Shown: positions 37,275 through 49,749, counted from the stretch's first letter. The stretch is DNA of 64,000 nucleotides from Balaenoptera acutorostrata (GCF_949987535.1 NC_080071.1:29720236-29784235); one strand, 5' to 3'. Notes: generated from the letters alone by a model not told the origin. Numbers and translations: made by a program.

Positions 37275-38760
37275 ATACAGGAGGCTAAATGGACCATAAC
37301 CTATAAGCAAAAGCCAAACAAGTGCCCTGACTGCAACGTTTACCTATCCCAGTGACCGCATGGAAGTTACCCTCTTTGTCTTTAAGACTATTTAAGCAAA
37401 TATATAAGCTACAAAGCTGCCTATGTTGCCTATTTCTAATGGGTTCTGAAGAGTAGGACGTGAAATTATAGCCTTTAAACAGTCTTGCTGCTTCTATGGA
37501 AACAATCAGGAGGATGGCTATAGATGAACTAAGAGGCTCATTGTCTCTTCACCCTAGAGACTGTCACTTTTTATAAACCAATGAGAATTTATTTCAGTAA
37601 AGATATACAATCTAGCCCTGATCTAGACTTATGCCAAAAATATCACTATTCTTAAATTTGTCCTAATGATCATTAATTTGAAAATACACAGAGACACTTC
37701 CCCTAGTCCTATTTCAGCCACCCAACTGCCATATTAAAAATGTTTCTCCAACGGCCCTTGTTGAAGGTCAGGCACTGGATTTAGGACTCCAGAAACTTGA
37801 AAGGGCATCTACAAGGAAAAATAAAAAAGGATTACATAGTAAAACATTCTCTGTGACGGCCCCAGTCACCCTAGGGAGACTAAACGTGAGAAAGTACAAA
37901 CTGTTTCTGAATTGCCCAAAATTAAACCCAGTTAATCTCCCTACACAGATATTTGTTTTCACCCACCCCTAGGTCATGAATTCCCTCTCCTAACAAAGCA
38001 GGTGTCCTAACCAAACAGTGATGACTGAGTTTGAATTTCTGTTAAGGTACTGACTTCAATACTGAACGTTTTATTTGCTTTGTGTTATATAACTTAGACT
38101 AAACTATTAAATCCTTTAATTACTCAATTACCGAAATGTTTTAAAATCAAGGGAAAAGAAGGGACCATGATTCAAACTCACCATTTAAGTGACTAAAACT
38201 GACACAGGTATCATTTTTTTCTAAGTGGAGTTAATTTCACAATGTCTTTGTAATTTCACCAAAAAACCTATTTAGTCAGTTCTTTCTTACTTCATTACAT
38301 AAAAGAAGATAAACTGAAGTGATTCTGTCTACCACATCCAGCCCCAAGACTCTGAAGTGATTTCTTAAGGAAATGTAACATTTTGATACTTCTGAAAGTA
38401 CTGGATTTCATTTGGGAGGATTCTGTGTTTACAGTAATCACAAGAATATCCTAGAATGAGTTAAGTGGGTAAGATAAAAACTCATACTTCGAAACTATCT
38501 TCCTACCTCAACAGGGGTATCTGTTTCGCCATACACAAATAAGAATAACTGTTCTTCTGAAAATATGAATGAATTAGCTTTCTAATAGAGCACAGAGTGA
38601 AAACAATTTTTTTTTTTAATCAGGTTAGCATCGTTTGTCTCCTTTTGTACTTCTAAGTCAGTGGCAATGTCTTAGCATGTTATCAGGAGGTAGCCTCAGG
38701 ATATTTACAGCCATCATGATAATATTTAGTCAGTTTTTGAACATTTCTGAGGAATTACCA
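37275..38760. other. Unique intronic sequence
   Basis: No recognised repeat or exon. Confidence 0.45.
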
Positions 38761-38764
38761 TCCA

Positions 38765-38962
38765 GCACTGTCCAGTAAAACTTTTTGTGGTGATGGAAAT
38801 ATCCGCACTATCCAATAAGGTACTTTACTGGGTAGTGCAGGTTACAGACCTAAAATTAAATAAATAAAATACAGTTCCTCAGCTACACTAGTCACAGTTG
38901 GCTACTGAGCACTTGAAAATGTGGCCAGTTCACTGAGGAACTGTATTTTATTTCATTTTTAA
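38765..38962 (+). mobile_element. MER-type DNA transposon, first part
   Basis: 'actgtccagtaaaacttttt', 'gtggtgatggaaatatccgc', 'ggctactgagcacttgaaaa' belong to a common palindromic MER DNA element; continues at 39293. Confidence 0.65.
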
Positions 38963-39292
38963 AGACTTTATTTTTTTAAAGCAGTTTTAGAGTCACAGCA
39001 AAATTGAGAGGAAGGCAGAGACTTCCCATGTACCCCCTGCTCCCACACATGCACAGCCTCCAGCATTACCAACATCCCCCAAAAGAGTGGTACATTTGCT
39101 ACAACTGATGAACTTACACTGACACATCCTTAGCATTCAAAGCCCACCGTTTACGTTAGGGCTCACCCTGTGTTGTACATTCTGTGGGTTTGGACAAATG
39201 TACGACACGTATCCATCATTATGGTATCACACAGAGCAGTTTCACTGCCCTAAACATCCTCTGTGCTCTGCCTCTTCATTCCTTGCCACCCC
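38963..39292 (+). mobile_element. L1 fragment inserted in MER element
   Basis: 'ttttagagtcacagcaaaat', 'cacatgcacagcctccagca', 'tgtacattctgtgggtttgg', 'gcagtttcactgccctaaac' match an L1 non-coding segment. Orientation uncertain. Confidence 0.65.
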
Positions 39293-39385
39293 AAAATTTA
39301 TTTAATTTTAATTAATTCAAACTGAACTAGCCACATGTGGCTAGTGGCTACCATACCGGACAGCTCAGAACTAGACACTGCTAGG
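39293..39385 (+). mobile_element. MER-type DNA transposon, second part
   Basis: 'ctagccacatgtggctagtg' and 'gctaccataccggacagctc' complete the element begun at 38765. Confidence 0.65.
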
Positions 39386-39522
39386 AATGCCGTTGCTGCT
39401 CTGACTGCTATAAAGTTATCAGCCTGGCAGCAGGGACCTGGCTCTAGTGCAGAAGCTCTGCTCCAGCTAATGATCAGCCCTGAAGTACATCTATCTGCTG
39501 CTCCTCAACCTTTTATTTGCCA

Positions 39523-39523
<1 letters not shown>

Positions 39524-39568
<45 letters not shown>
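39524..39568. repeat. (CA)n microsatellite
   Basis: About 22 uninterrupted CA units. Confidence 0.97.
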
Positions 39569-39571
<3 letters not shown>

Positions 39572-39617
39572 TCCACCTCACTGACAGGTTCTAACTAAGG
39601 ATTAAAAATAGAGTCTA

Positions 39618-39960
39618 GGGCTTTCCTAGTGGCGCAGTGGTTGAGAATCCGCCTGCCAATGCGGGGGACACGGTTCGAGCCCTGGTCCAGGAAGATCCCA
39701 CATGCCGCAGAGCAACTAAGCCCATGCACCACAACTACTGAGCCTGCGCTCTAGAGCCCGCGAGCCACAACTACTGAGCCCACGAGCCACAACTACTGAG
39801 CCTGCGTGCCTAGAGCCCGTGCTCCGCAACAAGAGAAGCCACCGCAATGAGAAGCCCACGCACCGCAACAAAGAGTAGCCCTTGCTCACCGCAACTAGAG
39901 AAAAGCCCGCGCGCAGCAACAAAGACCCAACGCAGCCAAAAATAAATAAATTAATTTTTA
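39618..39960 (+). mobile_element. CHR-type SINE
   Basis: Full-length: 'ggctttcctagtggcgcagt', several 'cacaactactgagcc' units, (AAAT)n tail. TSD not clear. Confidence 0.94.
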
Positions 39961-40282
39961 AAATATACATTGATAGTCTATTCTAACAGCCAGGCAAAAG
40001 ATGATGGTTGAAATGAAACTATTTTATGTTTATATATCACCTGGTTTATGTGTTAAATAAACATGCTCTCATCAAGAAAGATATATAAAGATCATTTCAA
40101 CCCCTCTAAAGAAAGATTTTTACTATAATATCTATATGGTAAATATGTTCCCAGATAAGATATATATTTACTTCATTAAAATGGTAGTTATAAAATTCAC
40201 TGAGTCGATGACATTTCTAACTTCCTCCTTCCCACCAATGAGGAATCAACATGATGTAAGTAGAAGAAAACACTGAACTGGG

Positions 40283-40638
40283 GACTTCCCTGGTGGCGCA
40301 GTGGTTAAGACTCCACCTGCCAATGCAGGGTACACAGGTTCGAGCCCTGGTCCAGGAAGATCCCACATGCCGCGGAGCAACTAAGCCCGTGTGCCACAAC
40401 TACTGAGCCTGCACTCTAGAGCCTGCGAGCCACAACTACTGAGCCCATGCACCACAACTACTGAAGCTCGCATGCCTAGAGCCCGTGTTCCACAACAAAG
40501 ACAAGCCACGGCAATGAGAAGCCCACACACCACATCGAGAAGCCGGCGCCCCGCAACAAAGAATGGCCCCCGGTCACCGCAACTAGAGAAAGCCGCACAG
40601 CAACGAAGACCCAACGCAGCCAAAATATAAGGGAAAAA
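40283..40638 (+). mobile_element. CHR-type SINE
   Basis: Full-length. TSD AAAACACTGAACTGGG at 40267-40282 and AAAACACTGAACCGGG at 40639-40654 (15/16). Confidence 0.95.
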
Positions 40639-40654
40639 AAAACACTGAACCGGG

Positions 40655-42965
40655 TAGGAAGCATTGGCCTAAGATTCTAAGGACTTCTGGACCACAGGCA
40701 AATTAAGTTAGGTTGTTAGAATCTTCAGTTGTAGAAACAAAGGAACAAGAATGGACTTTCTCTTCGGTTTCCTCCAAAATTAAATTTCATTATCCCCCTA
40801 TACTCTTATGCTATTCCTCACTTAGGAGCTGACCTTAAATAGCCAGCATTGACCTATCATTCCTACCCCTGGGCACTCTCTTCCCCCCCTGCTTTCTTGA
40901 GTCATCTCATAATTAAGAAAGGGGCTGGTGACATTGCCAATTTCAAAGGAAGGAAGAGAGGAAAGGAAGGGAGGGAAGAAGGAAGGACAGACCAAATAAT
41001 TCAAAGTAAAATGTCAACAACACAAGACATGCCAATAGGAACCAATACATAAAATGAATACTTTTCAATCCCCAAACAAAACAGAGCAGGAAAGAAACCA
41101 GTAGGAATGCCCCTTATTAAAAACCCTGGTACAAACTGATGTTACCATTCAAAACAAGATCACAAATTCTTCTAAGACCTCAACCATCAACAGAGTGATT
41201 GTGAGAAGTTTCAGAATTGTCACAGGTCACTGGCTTCTAAAATACTCCCCCAATGAAGATCTATCATTCACATGATAGAAAGGCATCAATCTCTACTTAC
41301 CATACTAGTTCTTCTGGTACATCAGTGACTAAACGTTGGAAACTTGAACCCCATAAATGTCACCAGAATGTGTATTTTCACCTGAGCGAAGAATTGAATG
41401 AACACCCAGGACTAGGCCTCTGAGTTATACTAAATGCCACTTACTAGGAAGAAGTTTGAAAATAAAACTATTTTAAAATGATATTTTAAGTTCTATCTTA
41501 AAATGATGTTTTCCCATATATCAAAATATACAATTAGTTTAAAAGGTCAATTCATCTAATTCCTCAATGTCTAAGAAGTTTTTTAAAGCTTTAAGTGAGA
41601 GTTTATTGCCAAATATTTGTTTGGCAAATGGGAGGAAGCTTAAAATACATCAGCATTTACTCACATCAGATTCCCAAAGTGTTTATCTAAATCAATTTTG
41701 AACTAAAGCACTGCCAATCCATTCTCTAAAGGACTGCTCTTTCTCCTCTGCTTTCCAGTTAAGCCAAATCTAAAATGCCTTTTTAATTAATATACTGAAT
41801 TCTTCTTTAGCAGCAAAAACTGAACCAATGAACAGCGGATTTGGAAAAAGAAACACCTGAAGCACTTGAATCACTTCAGCCATCTTGGGGTTGTTTGGGG
41901 ATAATTTAAGCAAAACTGTCCTGGAGGAAAATGTAAAACCTCACTTGATTACATGGAGAATGTTTTTTTTAATGGGGAAAAAACCTTTCCCAAAAATATA
42001 CCACAGAGGAATTACAACACCTATTAGACTGGTTTTGACTTTAAAAGATCCAGTTCTATGGTCTTAGCATGTACCACACCAATCCTATCACCCCCCAGTC
42101 CCTTGTCATTTATAAAAATACAATTCCTGCCATCGTAACAACCTTGGAAAACCACCCGTCCTGATATTCTGCTGCTGTGTTTCACCTGTATCCCTGATCT
42201 TCTTCAACAGTCCTGATTTCTACACAGCAAGAAGGCCCACAGATCTTCAAGGGTGGGTTATATATAACTACACAAACAGCAAGAGAAAGCTCATGGGTAC
42301 ACTCAAGAAAGTAAAGCTCTAGAGAAGAGGAGAGGCGTGCTAGGACTTCCCCACCCTGCTCTGCAATGCCTGAGTAAAAGGGCGCAGAGACTGTGGCAGG
42401 GAGCTCCCGGTCCTTTAATCTGGAGAGGCCACCTCGCAGAACAATGACCTCAGGAAAGCCAGGCCTCTGCCTGCCTGACTGCCTGCACAGCACAGGCAGG
42501 TGCAAGTACTCAAAGTGCTTACTCTTGATCTGGGAGGATTAATGAGCTAATTTCTACAGAGCCCTTTAAGCTGATTGGCCCAAACGCAACTGAATAAGCA
42601 TCATCATTAACCACAGGCAAGATTAAATCTTCAGGATCCAAGGAGGCAAATATTCAGAAGCGAGGCAATGTTCCTCTTCCACAGGGGGTGGGAGGGTTTT
42701 TATCCCTACAATTCAGACTTACAGCCAGAAAACACTTATTAAATCTTTAATAGGAGGTGTGGGCTATGGAGGCCAAAGGCCTGTCCTCAAGGAGGAGTGG
42801 CGGGATGGGCAAGGAGGCACACAATCTGCACAGGGTATGAGGACCACCAGGGGTGAAAGAGCCAAGAGAGGGGCAGAGGGGAAGGCGGTTCAGGGGCAGA
42901 GACTGTTTCTGCGAAATCATTTATTCCGGGTCTTAAAAGGGAGCCCGGATCAGGGTGGGTTCCGT
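40655..42965. other. Unique intronic sequence
   Basis: A purine-rich (GGAA)n-like patch lies at 40945-40988. No exon recognised; the 107-codon minus frame at 42182-42505 has no known domain. Confidence 0.45.
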
Positions 42966-42969
42966 TTAT

Positions 42970-43050
42970 GAACATGCATCAAGCTATACATTTATGACAT
43001 ATATACTCTTCCATGTGCATATTATACTTCAATAAAGGTAACGCTTAAAA
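42970..43050 (+). mobile_element. Old L1 tail
   Basis: 'tccatgtgcatattatactt', 'caataaaggtaacgc'. Confidence 0.55.
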
Positions 43051-43064
43051 GGAGAGACAGAGCT

Positions 43065-43420
43065 CTCTGTTAAATATATGAAAATGGAACAGAAGGGGTG
43101 TGGAAGGGTGTTCCAAGCAGAGGGAAAACTTGCCTAGCAGGGGCTGAGAAAGCATGAAGCATTTCAGCAACTGCAAAAGGTTCCCACTGGCTGCGAGTCT
43201 GTCCTGAGAATAGAAATGACAAAGGGTGTGGGGCAGGGGGGGAACACACTGAATGGGAGGCAAGAGACAATTCCCGAAGGCCTTAAACACCTGCTCAGAG
43301 TTCATCTTAAGGATGATGGAAGAGCCACTAAAAGTGTTTAAGCCTGGGGGTAACTGATAAAAATTTGGGTACAGCAGTATCACTTTGGTAGCAATGCATA
43401 CTAGAGCTGGAAGCAAGGCT
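43065..43420 (-). mobile_element. L2 LINE fragment
   Basis: 'gtgttccaagcagagggaaa', 'gatggaagagccactaaaag', 'gtatcactttggtagcaatg' in antisense L2 order. Confidence 0.55.
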
Positions 43421-43424
43421 GCAG

Positions 43425-44230
43425 ACAAGGAACCTGGTCAGGAACAGTCATCCAAGTAAGAACTGATAAGAGCCCGAACTGAACTGGAAATGGCCAAGAG
43501 GAAGAGTGAGAGACAGATCAAAGAAGAGATCCAGCACACAGAGTATTTAGGACTGAGGACCAATCAGGTGTGGGAGAGAGAGGAAGACGGGAAAGTGCAG
43601 GATGAGCAGCATGTTTCTGCTTCACACTCGAGGGTCTTGTGTAAGATGGAGAATGTTGAAGGAGCAGGATTAGGATGAAGCAAAGGTGGCGAGGCAGTGA
43701 GTTTCACTGTGAGTGTGAAGTTCTGTGAAGTATCTAAACAAAGACGTTTAAAAGGTAGCCCTCATACCAGTCCAAAGACCAGAGAGGCCCTGGGCATTTT
43801 AGGCAGTGGTTGAAGCCTCAGACCCATAGAGCAGTGGATCCTGGAGCAGGGACACGCAGGGAAGGAGCCGGAGAAACGGCAGATGTTGCCAACTCCTGCA
43901 GAGAGGGGAAGAGACGGAAAGCCTGCAGTGTCCACTGGCCGCAGCCACAGAAGGTCACGGTGACTGTGGACATTCCAATTTTGGCTTCTTAGCAAGAGGG
44001 CAGACGCCAGATTGCAGTGAGCTGAGAAGTGGATGGGAGGTTCTCCACTGGGAAGGGAAGGAAAGAGATAAGGCAGGAGCTAGAGGAAGAAGGAGTAGTG
44101 AGAGTGCCGGTGTTTTGTTCTCTTTTGCTGTGAATGATTAGAGGGAGACGAGAATATTTGTAAGTAGAGGGAAGAGCAGACAGGCAAGGAAGGAGACAGG
44201 AGAGCAACAGTGACGACCTGATCTGCAGAC
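43425..44230. other. Unique intronic sequence
   Basis: Possibly diverged L2 continuing from the left. No exon recognised. Confidence 0.4.
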
Positions 44231-44730
44231 AAATGCCCCGTCCCCTGACCCGCTGGGGCACACAGTGACCATTTCTTTTAGTCAGCAGCATTTCCTGCCA
44301 GCGCGGCAGCCTCCGCAGGGCGGATGCAGAGGTGGGAGAAAAGTGCAGTCGGAGCAGGTTGCTCACAGAGCCCTTTCGCGACGGGCCGTACCTCCAGCAA
44401 CCTTCCCGCAGGATGCTCTCACCACTTGTCAGAGGGCCATCTGGCACCCGAGGCCCTGAGCTGTCCTGTTCCACAGGTCTCTGCAGCTTCCTCCCCGCAG
44501 GGGCCTCAGGCTGCCCCGCCAGCCGCCCACTGGAAGGCACCGCCCACTGGAAGGCGGGGGCTCGCGGGCCAACTCCCCCTCCTGCAAGCTCCCTGATGCA
44601 AACCGAGCGGAGAAACTCTTCGGGACGCTCCACAGTCTGGCCAGAGGCAGGGCAGTATTCTCTGCCGGGAACTCGGATCTCATCAGCCGGCGCAGCGCAC
44701 GGCAGCGCAGCCTCAGACCCCCGGAGAGCT
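44230..44730. other. Isolated GC-rich block in intron 1
   Basis: GC- and CpG-rich relative to flanks, 5 kb downstream of exon 1. Long open frames on both strands (up to 283 codons, minus strand, 43989-44840) are explained by base composition; none shows a recognised domain. Could be a regulatory element. Confidence 0.4.
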
Positions 44731-44732
44731 CG

Positions 44733-44910
44733 CCCTGTGCCAGGCACTGTTCTAAGGGCTCCAGAGTCTCCCTTTCTCTGCAACCCTATCGTTATCATCT
44801 CCAGGTTGAAAATGAGGAAACCGAGTCCAGACACTTCCAAGTAACTGGCTCAAGGTCGCGAGCCCAGCGACTGCCATTGCCAGGCCATCTGACTCCAGAG
44901 CCTGCCACGT
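44733..44910 (-). mobile_element. MIR SINE
   Basis: 'gtgccaggcactgttctaag', 'aaatgaggaaaccgagtcca', 'gccaggccatctgactccag' in reverse MIR order. Confidence 0.75.
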
Positions 44911-45089
44911 TTCAAGTTACTCTCCAACACCATCAAAAATGGGGGATACAACAGACTTATAAGAGACAGGGGAAAATTTATAATTTTATCTGTCACAAAT
45001 CAAATGCATAAAGTACTATAGAAATTCTAACATGAGTTTCTCTTAACCCAGAGATTTTTCCCACATGCCAGTTTGAACAGCACATTTAA

Positions 45090-45210
45090 AAGCATTTCTG
45101 TTGTGAATGTAATTAACACCACCGAACTGTACACTTAGAAAATGGTTAAAATGGTAAGCCTCATGTTACCTATATTTGTATATTTTACCACAATAATGAA
45201 AATAAACGAA
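45090..45210 (+). mobile_element. Old L1 3' end
   Basis: 'aattaacaccaccgaactgt', 'acacttagaaaatggttaaa', 'tttaccacaataatgaaaat'. Confidence 0.75.
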
Positions 45211-45354
45211 AAGAGCAGTTCTATATACATTTTTCTCTTTACCAAAAAAAAAAAAAGTGAAACAATATGAAAATCAAAACACCTGCGTGAAGCTAAGCAT
45301 CTCAGGACTCTCTTTGTTTTCTTCTAAAAAAAAAAAAAAAAATAGAGCCAACGT

Positions 45355-45560
45355 GGGACTTCCCTGGTGGTCCAGTGGTTAATACTCAGCGCTCCCAATG
45401 CAGGGGGCCCAGGTTCTATCCCTGGTCAGGGAACTAGATCCCGCATGCATGCCCCAACTAAGAGCCCACATGCCACAACTAAGGAGCCTGCATGCCCCAA
45501 CTAAAGATCCCGCGTGCTGCAACTAAGACCCAGCGCAGCCAAATAAATAAATAAAAGGCA
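45355..45560 (+). mobile_element. CHR-related SINE
   Basis: 'gacttccctggtggtccagt', 'ctatccctggtcagggaact', 'gccacaactaaggagcctgc', (AAAT)n tail. Same subtype as 30453-30755 with fewer internal units. Confidence 0.93.
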
Positions 45561-45564
45561 AGTT

Positions 45565-47550
45565 AACAACTGACAGCAACAGCAAAGCAGCCCGGTTTAA
45601 AGGTCTGGGAGATTAAAATACACACTCAGTGCTCCAGGCCTCTGAGGTCCTGTGCAAAAGAGTGTGATGCAGTGTAGTTCCACTGTCCTCAAGATCCCTC
45701 TAGAACATCTATAAAACCAGTTCTAATCCCTAAACCACAAGAGCTCCACAGAACCTCTGTGAGCACAGAGCAGAGCAGGAATGCTCTGGGCTGCTGCTCC
45801 TTGAAGACCTGGAGAGTTGCCTATTACTTGCGCCTGGGGGAGATGCACCAGAATGGTTAAACAAAGCTCCCGGGAGAGCAATAAACAGAGTACTCGAGAA
45901 CCCCTCTGTCAAACTACAGTTAGGAGTCTAGGAACCAAATTCTTTTTGTTGACTAGAACCAGAAATGCAGTAGGTGGTACTTTTGGATCACTCTAAATGA
46001 CTGCCCAGGATAAAAGTGAAGCAACGCTGAGAAATAAGATGCAAAACTACAGAAAGACTCATCCCGCAAAAAATGTCTAAGAAAATCAAACATGCTCTGA
46101 GGCGTGAGTCTCTTTAGTGTTTCTCAGAGGAAAACCAACAAAGATAACAGACCCTGCTAGAATTATCCGATTCAAATAAGGAAACTAATACTGCACTGAA
46201 TACAACTCTTTGACAGGAAAGTTCCTTGAGGTTGTTCAATCGATTAAGGAAGCCCAAGTCAACATTTACATGATTCACTTTTTGTTCTTTGTTTAGCAAA
46301 TCAAAGTGATAATATTAATACCACCAACAAATAAACTAATTTTTCAACTAGCATATCTTTGGGTGCCCCATATACTTCTAAAGAACGAATCTGAGAGTGA
46401 GATGGGGGGGCAAGTGAGGAACAAAGATTGATGAGGCTGAAGAGTATTAAACAAGCTAGAACACCTCCCATGAGCAGTTATTTCTATAGGAGACAGAAAT
46501 ATTTGAAACCTACTAATATTGATGGCTAAAAGAAGGAATTTAATCATTTCACAACACGGTTAACCCCTCTCTAAGTATAAAGCTCCCTCCAATAGATTTT
46601 ACATCATTTCCAGGTCTCACACATAACTGTTGAACCAGATTACCATTACAAACTCTCCACTGATCTTTCACCACACAAGAACAATATAACAAAGAGAAAA
46701 CTTTATTTTTAGACTTGCAAAATCCTGTGTTTATTTTTCTAAAACAGAAGTCGAACAACTGAACCTGCTTTGTTTGGACTTTAGTAAGGCTCTTCTCTTC
46801 TAATCTTGAGACCCCAACCTCTGCCAGGAGGAAACGAAGAAGAAAAAGTGCTGGGTGCCACGCTGCAAAGCTAGAACACCTTGCCTCTCTTGGCCTTCTT
46901 CTCAGGCACATCTGAGCCTCCTGCTGGTCACGGTTCACACTGCCGCAGCCCTATCGTATGACACCTGCCTTGTGGCCGGGAGAGGCCAAGGCTGTCCACC
47001 CGCACTCATGTCGAAACTGGTCCAATGTTTGAACTACTAACTTCTGCGTGTAATGTTTAAGCAGAAGTGCTTAATCGCAAGTTGACTCTTCATTACTTAA
47101 CTAGCATTAAACGCTAAATGGGAATGGGTTTGTAATTCCCTATAAACATTAAGACCCTGGAAAACCCTATTCCAGCAATTTGACTTCAACAACACGGGCC
47201 CCATACAGGCCATCTCTTTCAGTTGGAAAAATACGAGATAAATTTTAAATGTAGAAAAGCCCTTTCCGCAGTGTGAATGTGCAAAAAATCAATGTAGAAG
47301 TAATAAGCAGGTGTTTCTGCTTGAAAATTCCTCAGGTAAATTTCTTCCTTTTAATTAAATTGACCAACCATAATTAACAATGCTGCTACTGCAAGTGGAA
47401 AGAAGCCCTGCAATCAATCCCGTCACTTTAATTAAACTAAGATTTTATTCATTTCAGTTGACAAAACTGATCAACTCAAAACATTGTTTTCAAAAAGCAA
47501 AGCTTGCATACTGACCCTAATAATTAATAAAATAAGCATATAAATTGATT
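45565..47550. other. Unique intronic sequence
   Basis: No recognised repeat or exon. Confidence 0.45.
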
Positions 47551-47559
47551 ATAAGTAAG

Positions 47560-47720
47560 TGCTGGTCCTGACCCTATGGAAACTATGTGGCAGATACCAT
47601 CATTCAACTTTTATGCACCATCCCTATGTGCTGCAGACAGAGGGATAAATAAGACCCTGGAAGAGTTCACAGCTAGGAACTCCTAGCTAGGAAAGGCAGC
47701 AACGCAAATAATCAGGCACC
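47560..47720 (-). mobile_element. L2 fragment
   Basis: 'caccatccctatgtgctgca', 'gggataaataagaccctgga'. Confidence 0.45.
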
Positions 47721-47754
47721 TTACAAACTTACTCAGACTTCAAAATTCAGCTCA

Positions 47755-47950
47755 GATGTCTTCTGTGGAATACCCTGTTTCCTTATTTCTCCTAGCAGTC
47801 AATCCCTCCTTTGTGCTCTACCAGTGCTCACTCATCACATCTTACAGAGTCGTTTACTTGGAAAGTCCTTGAAGGCAGGGACAATTTTTATTAATTTCTA
47901 TACTGCTAGCACCTAGCACAATGCTTGGGACATAGTAGGCCTTTAGATTT
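47755..47950 (+). mobile_element. L2 3' end
   Basis: 'tccttgaaggcagggacaat', 'gctagcacctagcacaatgc', 'ttgggacatagtaggc'. Confidence 0.7.
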
Positions 47951-47954
47951 TGTT

Positions 47955-48960
47955 GACCAAATAAAAATTATGGAGTTACATGCTGTGAGATATAAAAAGA
48001 GGGGCAGAAGAAGCCACCATACTTTGCCTTGGGAGAAGCAGAAGGTTTCTCAAGAACATTCACACTGGCCTTGGAAGCTGAGATTCACTACAAAGATGGG
48101 CACTTAGAAAAGAGCCTGTGAAAGGCAGCAAGGAATGGAAGGCCAGATGGGTCCTAAGACAGCTGACTATTCAGGGTACAATCAGTGCAATCAGAATATG
48201 GGAGGGGGAAAGCCAGTTGAGAGGAGGCCTTAAAACTGGGAAGATGAAAGGGCTTAGCTACCAGGTTAAAGGAGTTTTCACGAAATACTCTAGGCTTTGA
48301 GAAGCCCTTGAAAATATTTAATCCACTCAGTGACAGGAAGACTCATCCTTTCAGAGTCTTTGGCCAAAAGTTATGAAAGTTCTTGGTTTTCAAAGAATTT
48401 TATGTAGAGATGCCTATTTTAGGTTATTTGGAGCTTTTATATCCTAGGTTAGGGTTAGGGTTCTGCCCTTCCGTATTTATTTCAGTCTATGCTGTTTCAT
48501 TCACACAGCAGCAGATGATAAAGGCTCGTTTAAACACCTAATGAAATTCTTAGCATCTGTTTTAATTTTTTTTAAGGGAGGAGTGCACCATTCTTCTTAA
48601 TGAAAAGAAAAAAAAATAGTTTAAGAGAAATATCCTGAATTCCTTTTTCATCACCGTACTTAAATATCAAGATAGGGGAAGGCAGCATCCCATCCCAGCG
48701 CCAGTAAGGTTAGAAAGCTGAGGGCCCACTTTACCTGGTGGGTTCCCTAACTGGGTTTAACAAGCCTCTCAGACGAGATGATCCAATAAGGGTCAACACA
48801 ACTCTCCTGGTCCTTCGCGTGCTTGGCCCAGGGAAAGGTAATGCCGACTTCTTGCCATTCGACTTTGCCAAGTTTTTTAAAATGTAAGATAAGGTGGTAT
48901 TTGTGGGCCGACTAGAAGGCACTGAAAGGCAGGGAGGAGATCACCGACAGCCTCGGCTTT
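47955..48960. other. Unique intronic sequence bordering the CpG island
   Basis: Contains a short telomere-like run (about 48446-48462). No exon recognised. Confidence 0.45.
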
Positions 48961-49575
48961 CACTCTTGCAGCTCGGCCTTGGACCAGAGGGAAGCATCGG
49001 CCCGGCGCAGGGCAGGAGGCCACGGTGCCTGCTTTCCACGGGCGACCGGGCTGGGCGGCAGGCGGCGCGCCCCGCTACCGAGAGGCGGGTACCCGGGAAC
49101 GCCGGGCTGCGAGGCGGGCGTGGAGCAGCGGCTGTCAGGGAGGGAGGCCAGCATCCTCCCCGGCCTCGGGAAAGAACCTGGGCCTCCGCAACTCCTACGT
49201 AGCCCGGTTACCCACGCCGAGAGGCTGCTGACGGGAGACCGAGGCGCGGAGCTTGGAGAGCACAGGCGCGGCTGCGCCCGCTGAGTCCCCCAGGACGCGG
49301 CCCCCAAGGCGCGGCGCGGGGGCGCTGGAAGCCGAGGGCGGCGCCCCCGCAACCCCACCCTGGCCGCGGCTGCCTGCTCGCGTGGCCACCGACCACAGGC
49401 TGCGGGCCCGGCGCGCGGGAGGAAGAAGATGCGGCGGCATTGCCGGGTCCCCAGTTCCGCCGCCCCGGCGATCGGGGAGATAAAAGTTTGCAGCATGCGG
49501 CTCGTCTGCAGTGCGAGTCACATCCGCCGCGCCGCCTCCTGCAGCACCAGCGCTCACAGAACGAACAAATAAATT

Positions 49576-49593
49576 AAAAAAAAAAAAAAAAAG
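49576..49593 (+). repeat. A18 tract within CpG island
   Basis: Uninterrupted run of 18 A inside otherwise CpG-dense sequence, about 160 bp downstream of the exon 1 donor on the transcribed strand (reads as T18). Confidence 0.95.
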
Positions 49594-49749
49594 CTGTTGA
49601 AGCCGGTAGGCCCAGAAGCCGACCGCTCTGCCTCCCGGGCGTGCATGGAGGCAAGCCCAGCATCCCGCGTCCCCTCCCGCCCCGGTCGCGCCTCCCGCCC
49701 GGCCTCAGCGCCCGGCCTGAGCCGGCCCCGCCGCGCCCGCCGCACTGAC

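Larger units (their letters stand above)
1..49749 (-). other. STK39: STK39 intron 1, 5' portion (inferred)
   Basis: Everything left of the exon 1 donor is interpreted as intron 1, transcribed right to left. I looked for exon 2 (kinase glycine loop, SGATAVVQ-like) on the minus strand and did not recognise it. The intron therefore probably continues past the left edge. Content is repeats and non-coding unique sequence. Confidence 0.75.

Noticed and set aside
43989..44840. 283-codon open frame, minus strand
   Set aside because: GC-rich sequence with few stops, overlapping frames on the other strand and a MIR at one end; no recognised domain.
48960..49557. Overlapping open frames of 60-178 codons on both strands in the CpG island
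   Set aside because: Expected from CpG-island composition; low-complexity Arg/Ala/Pro products; lies inside STK39 intron 1.
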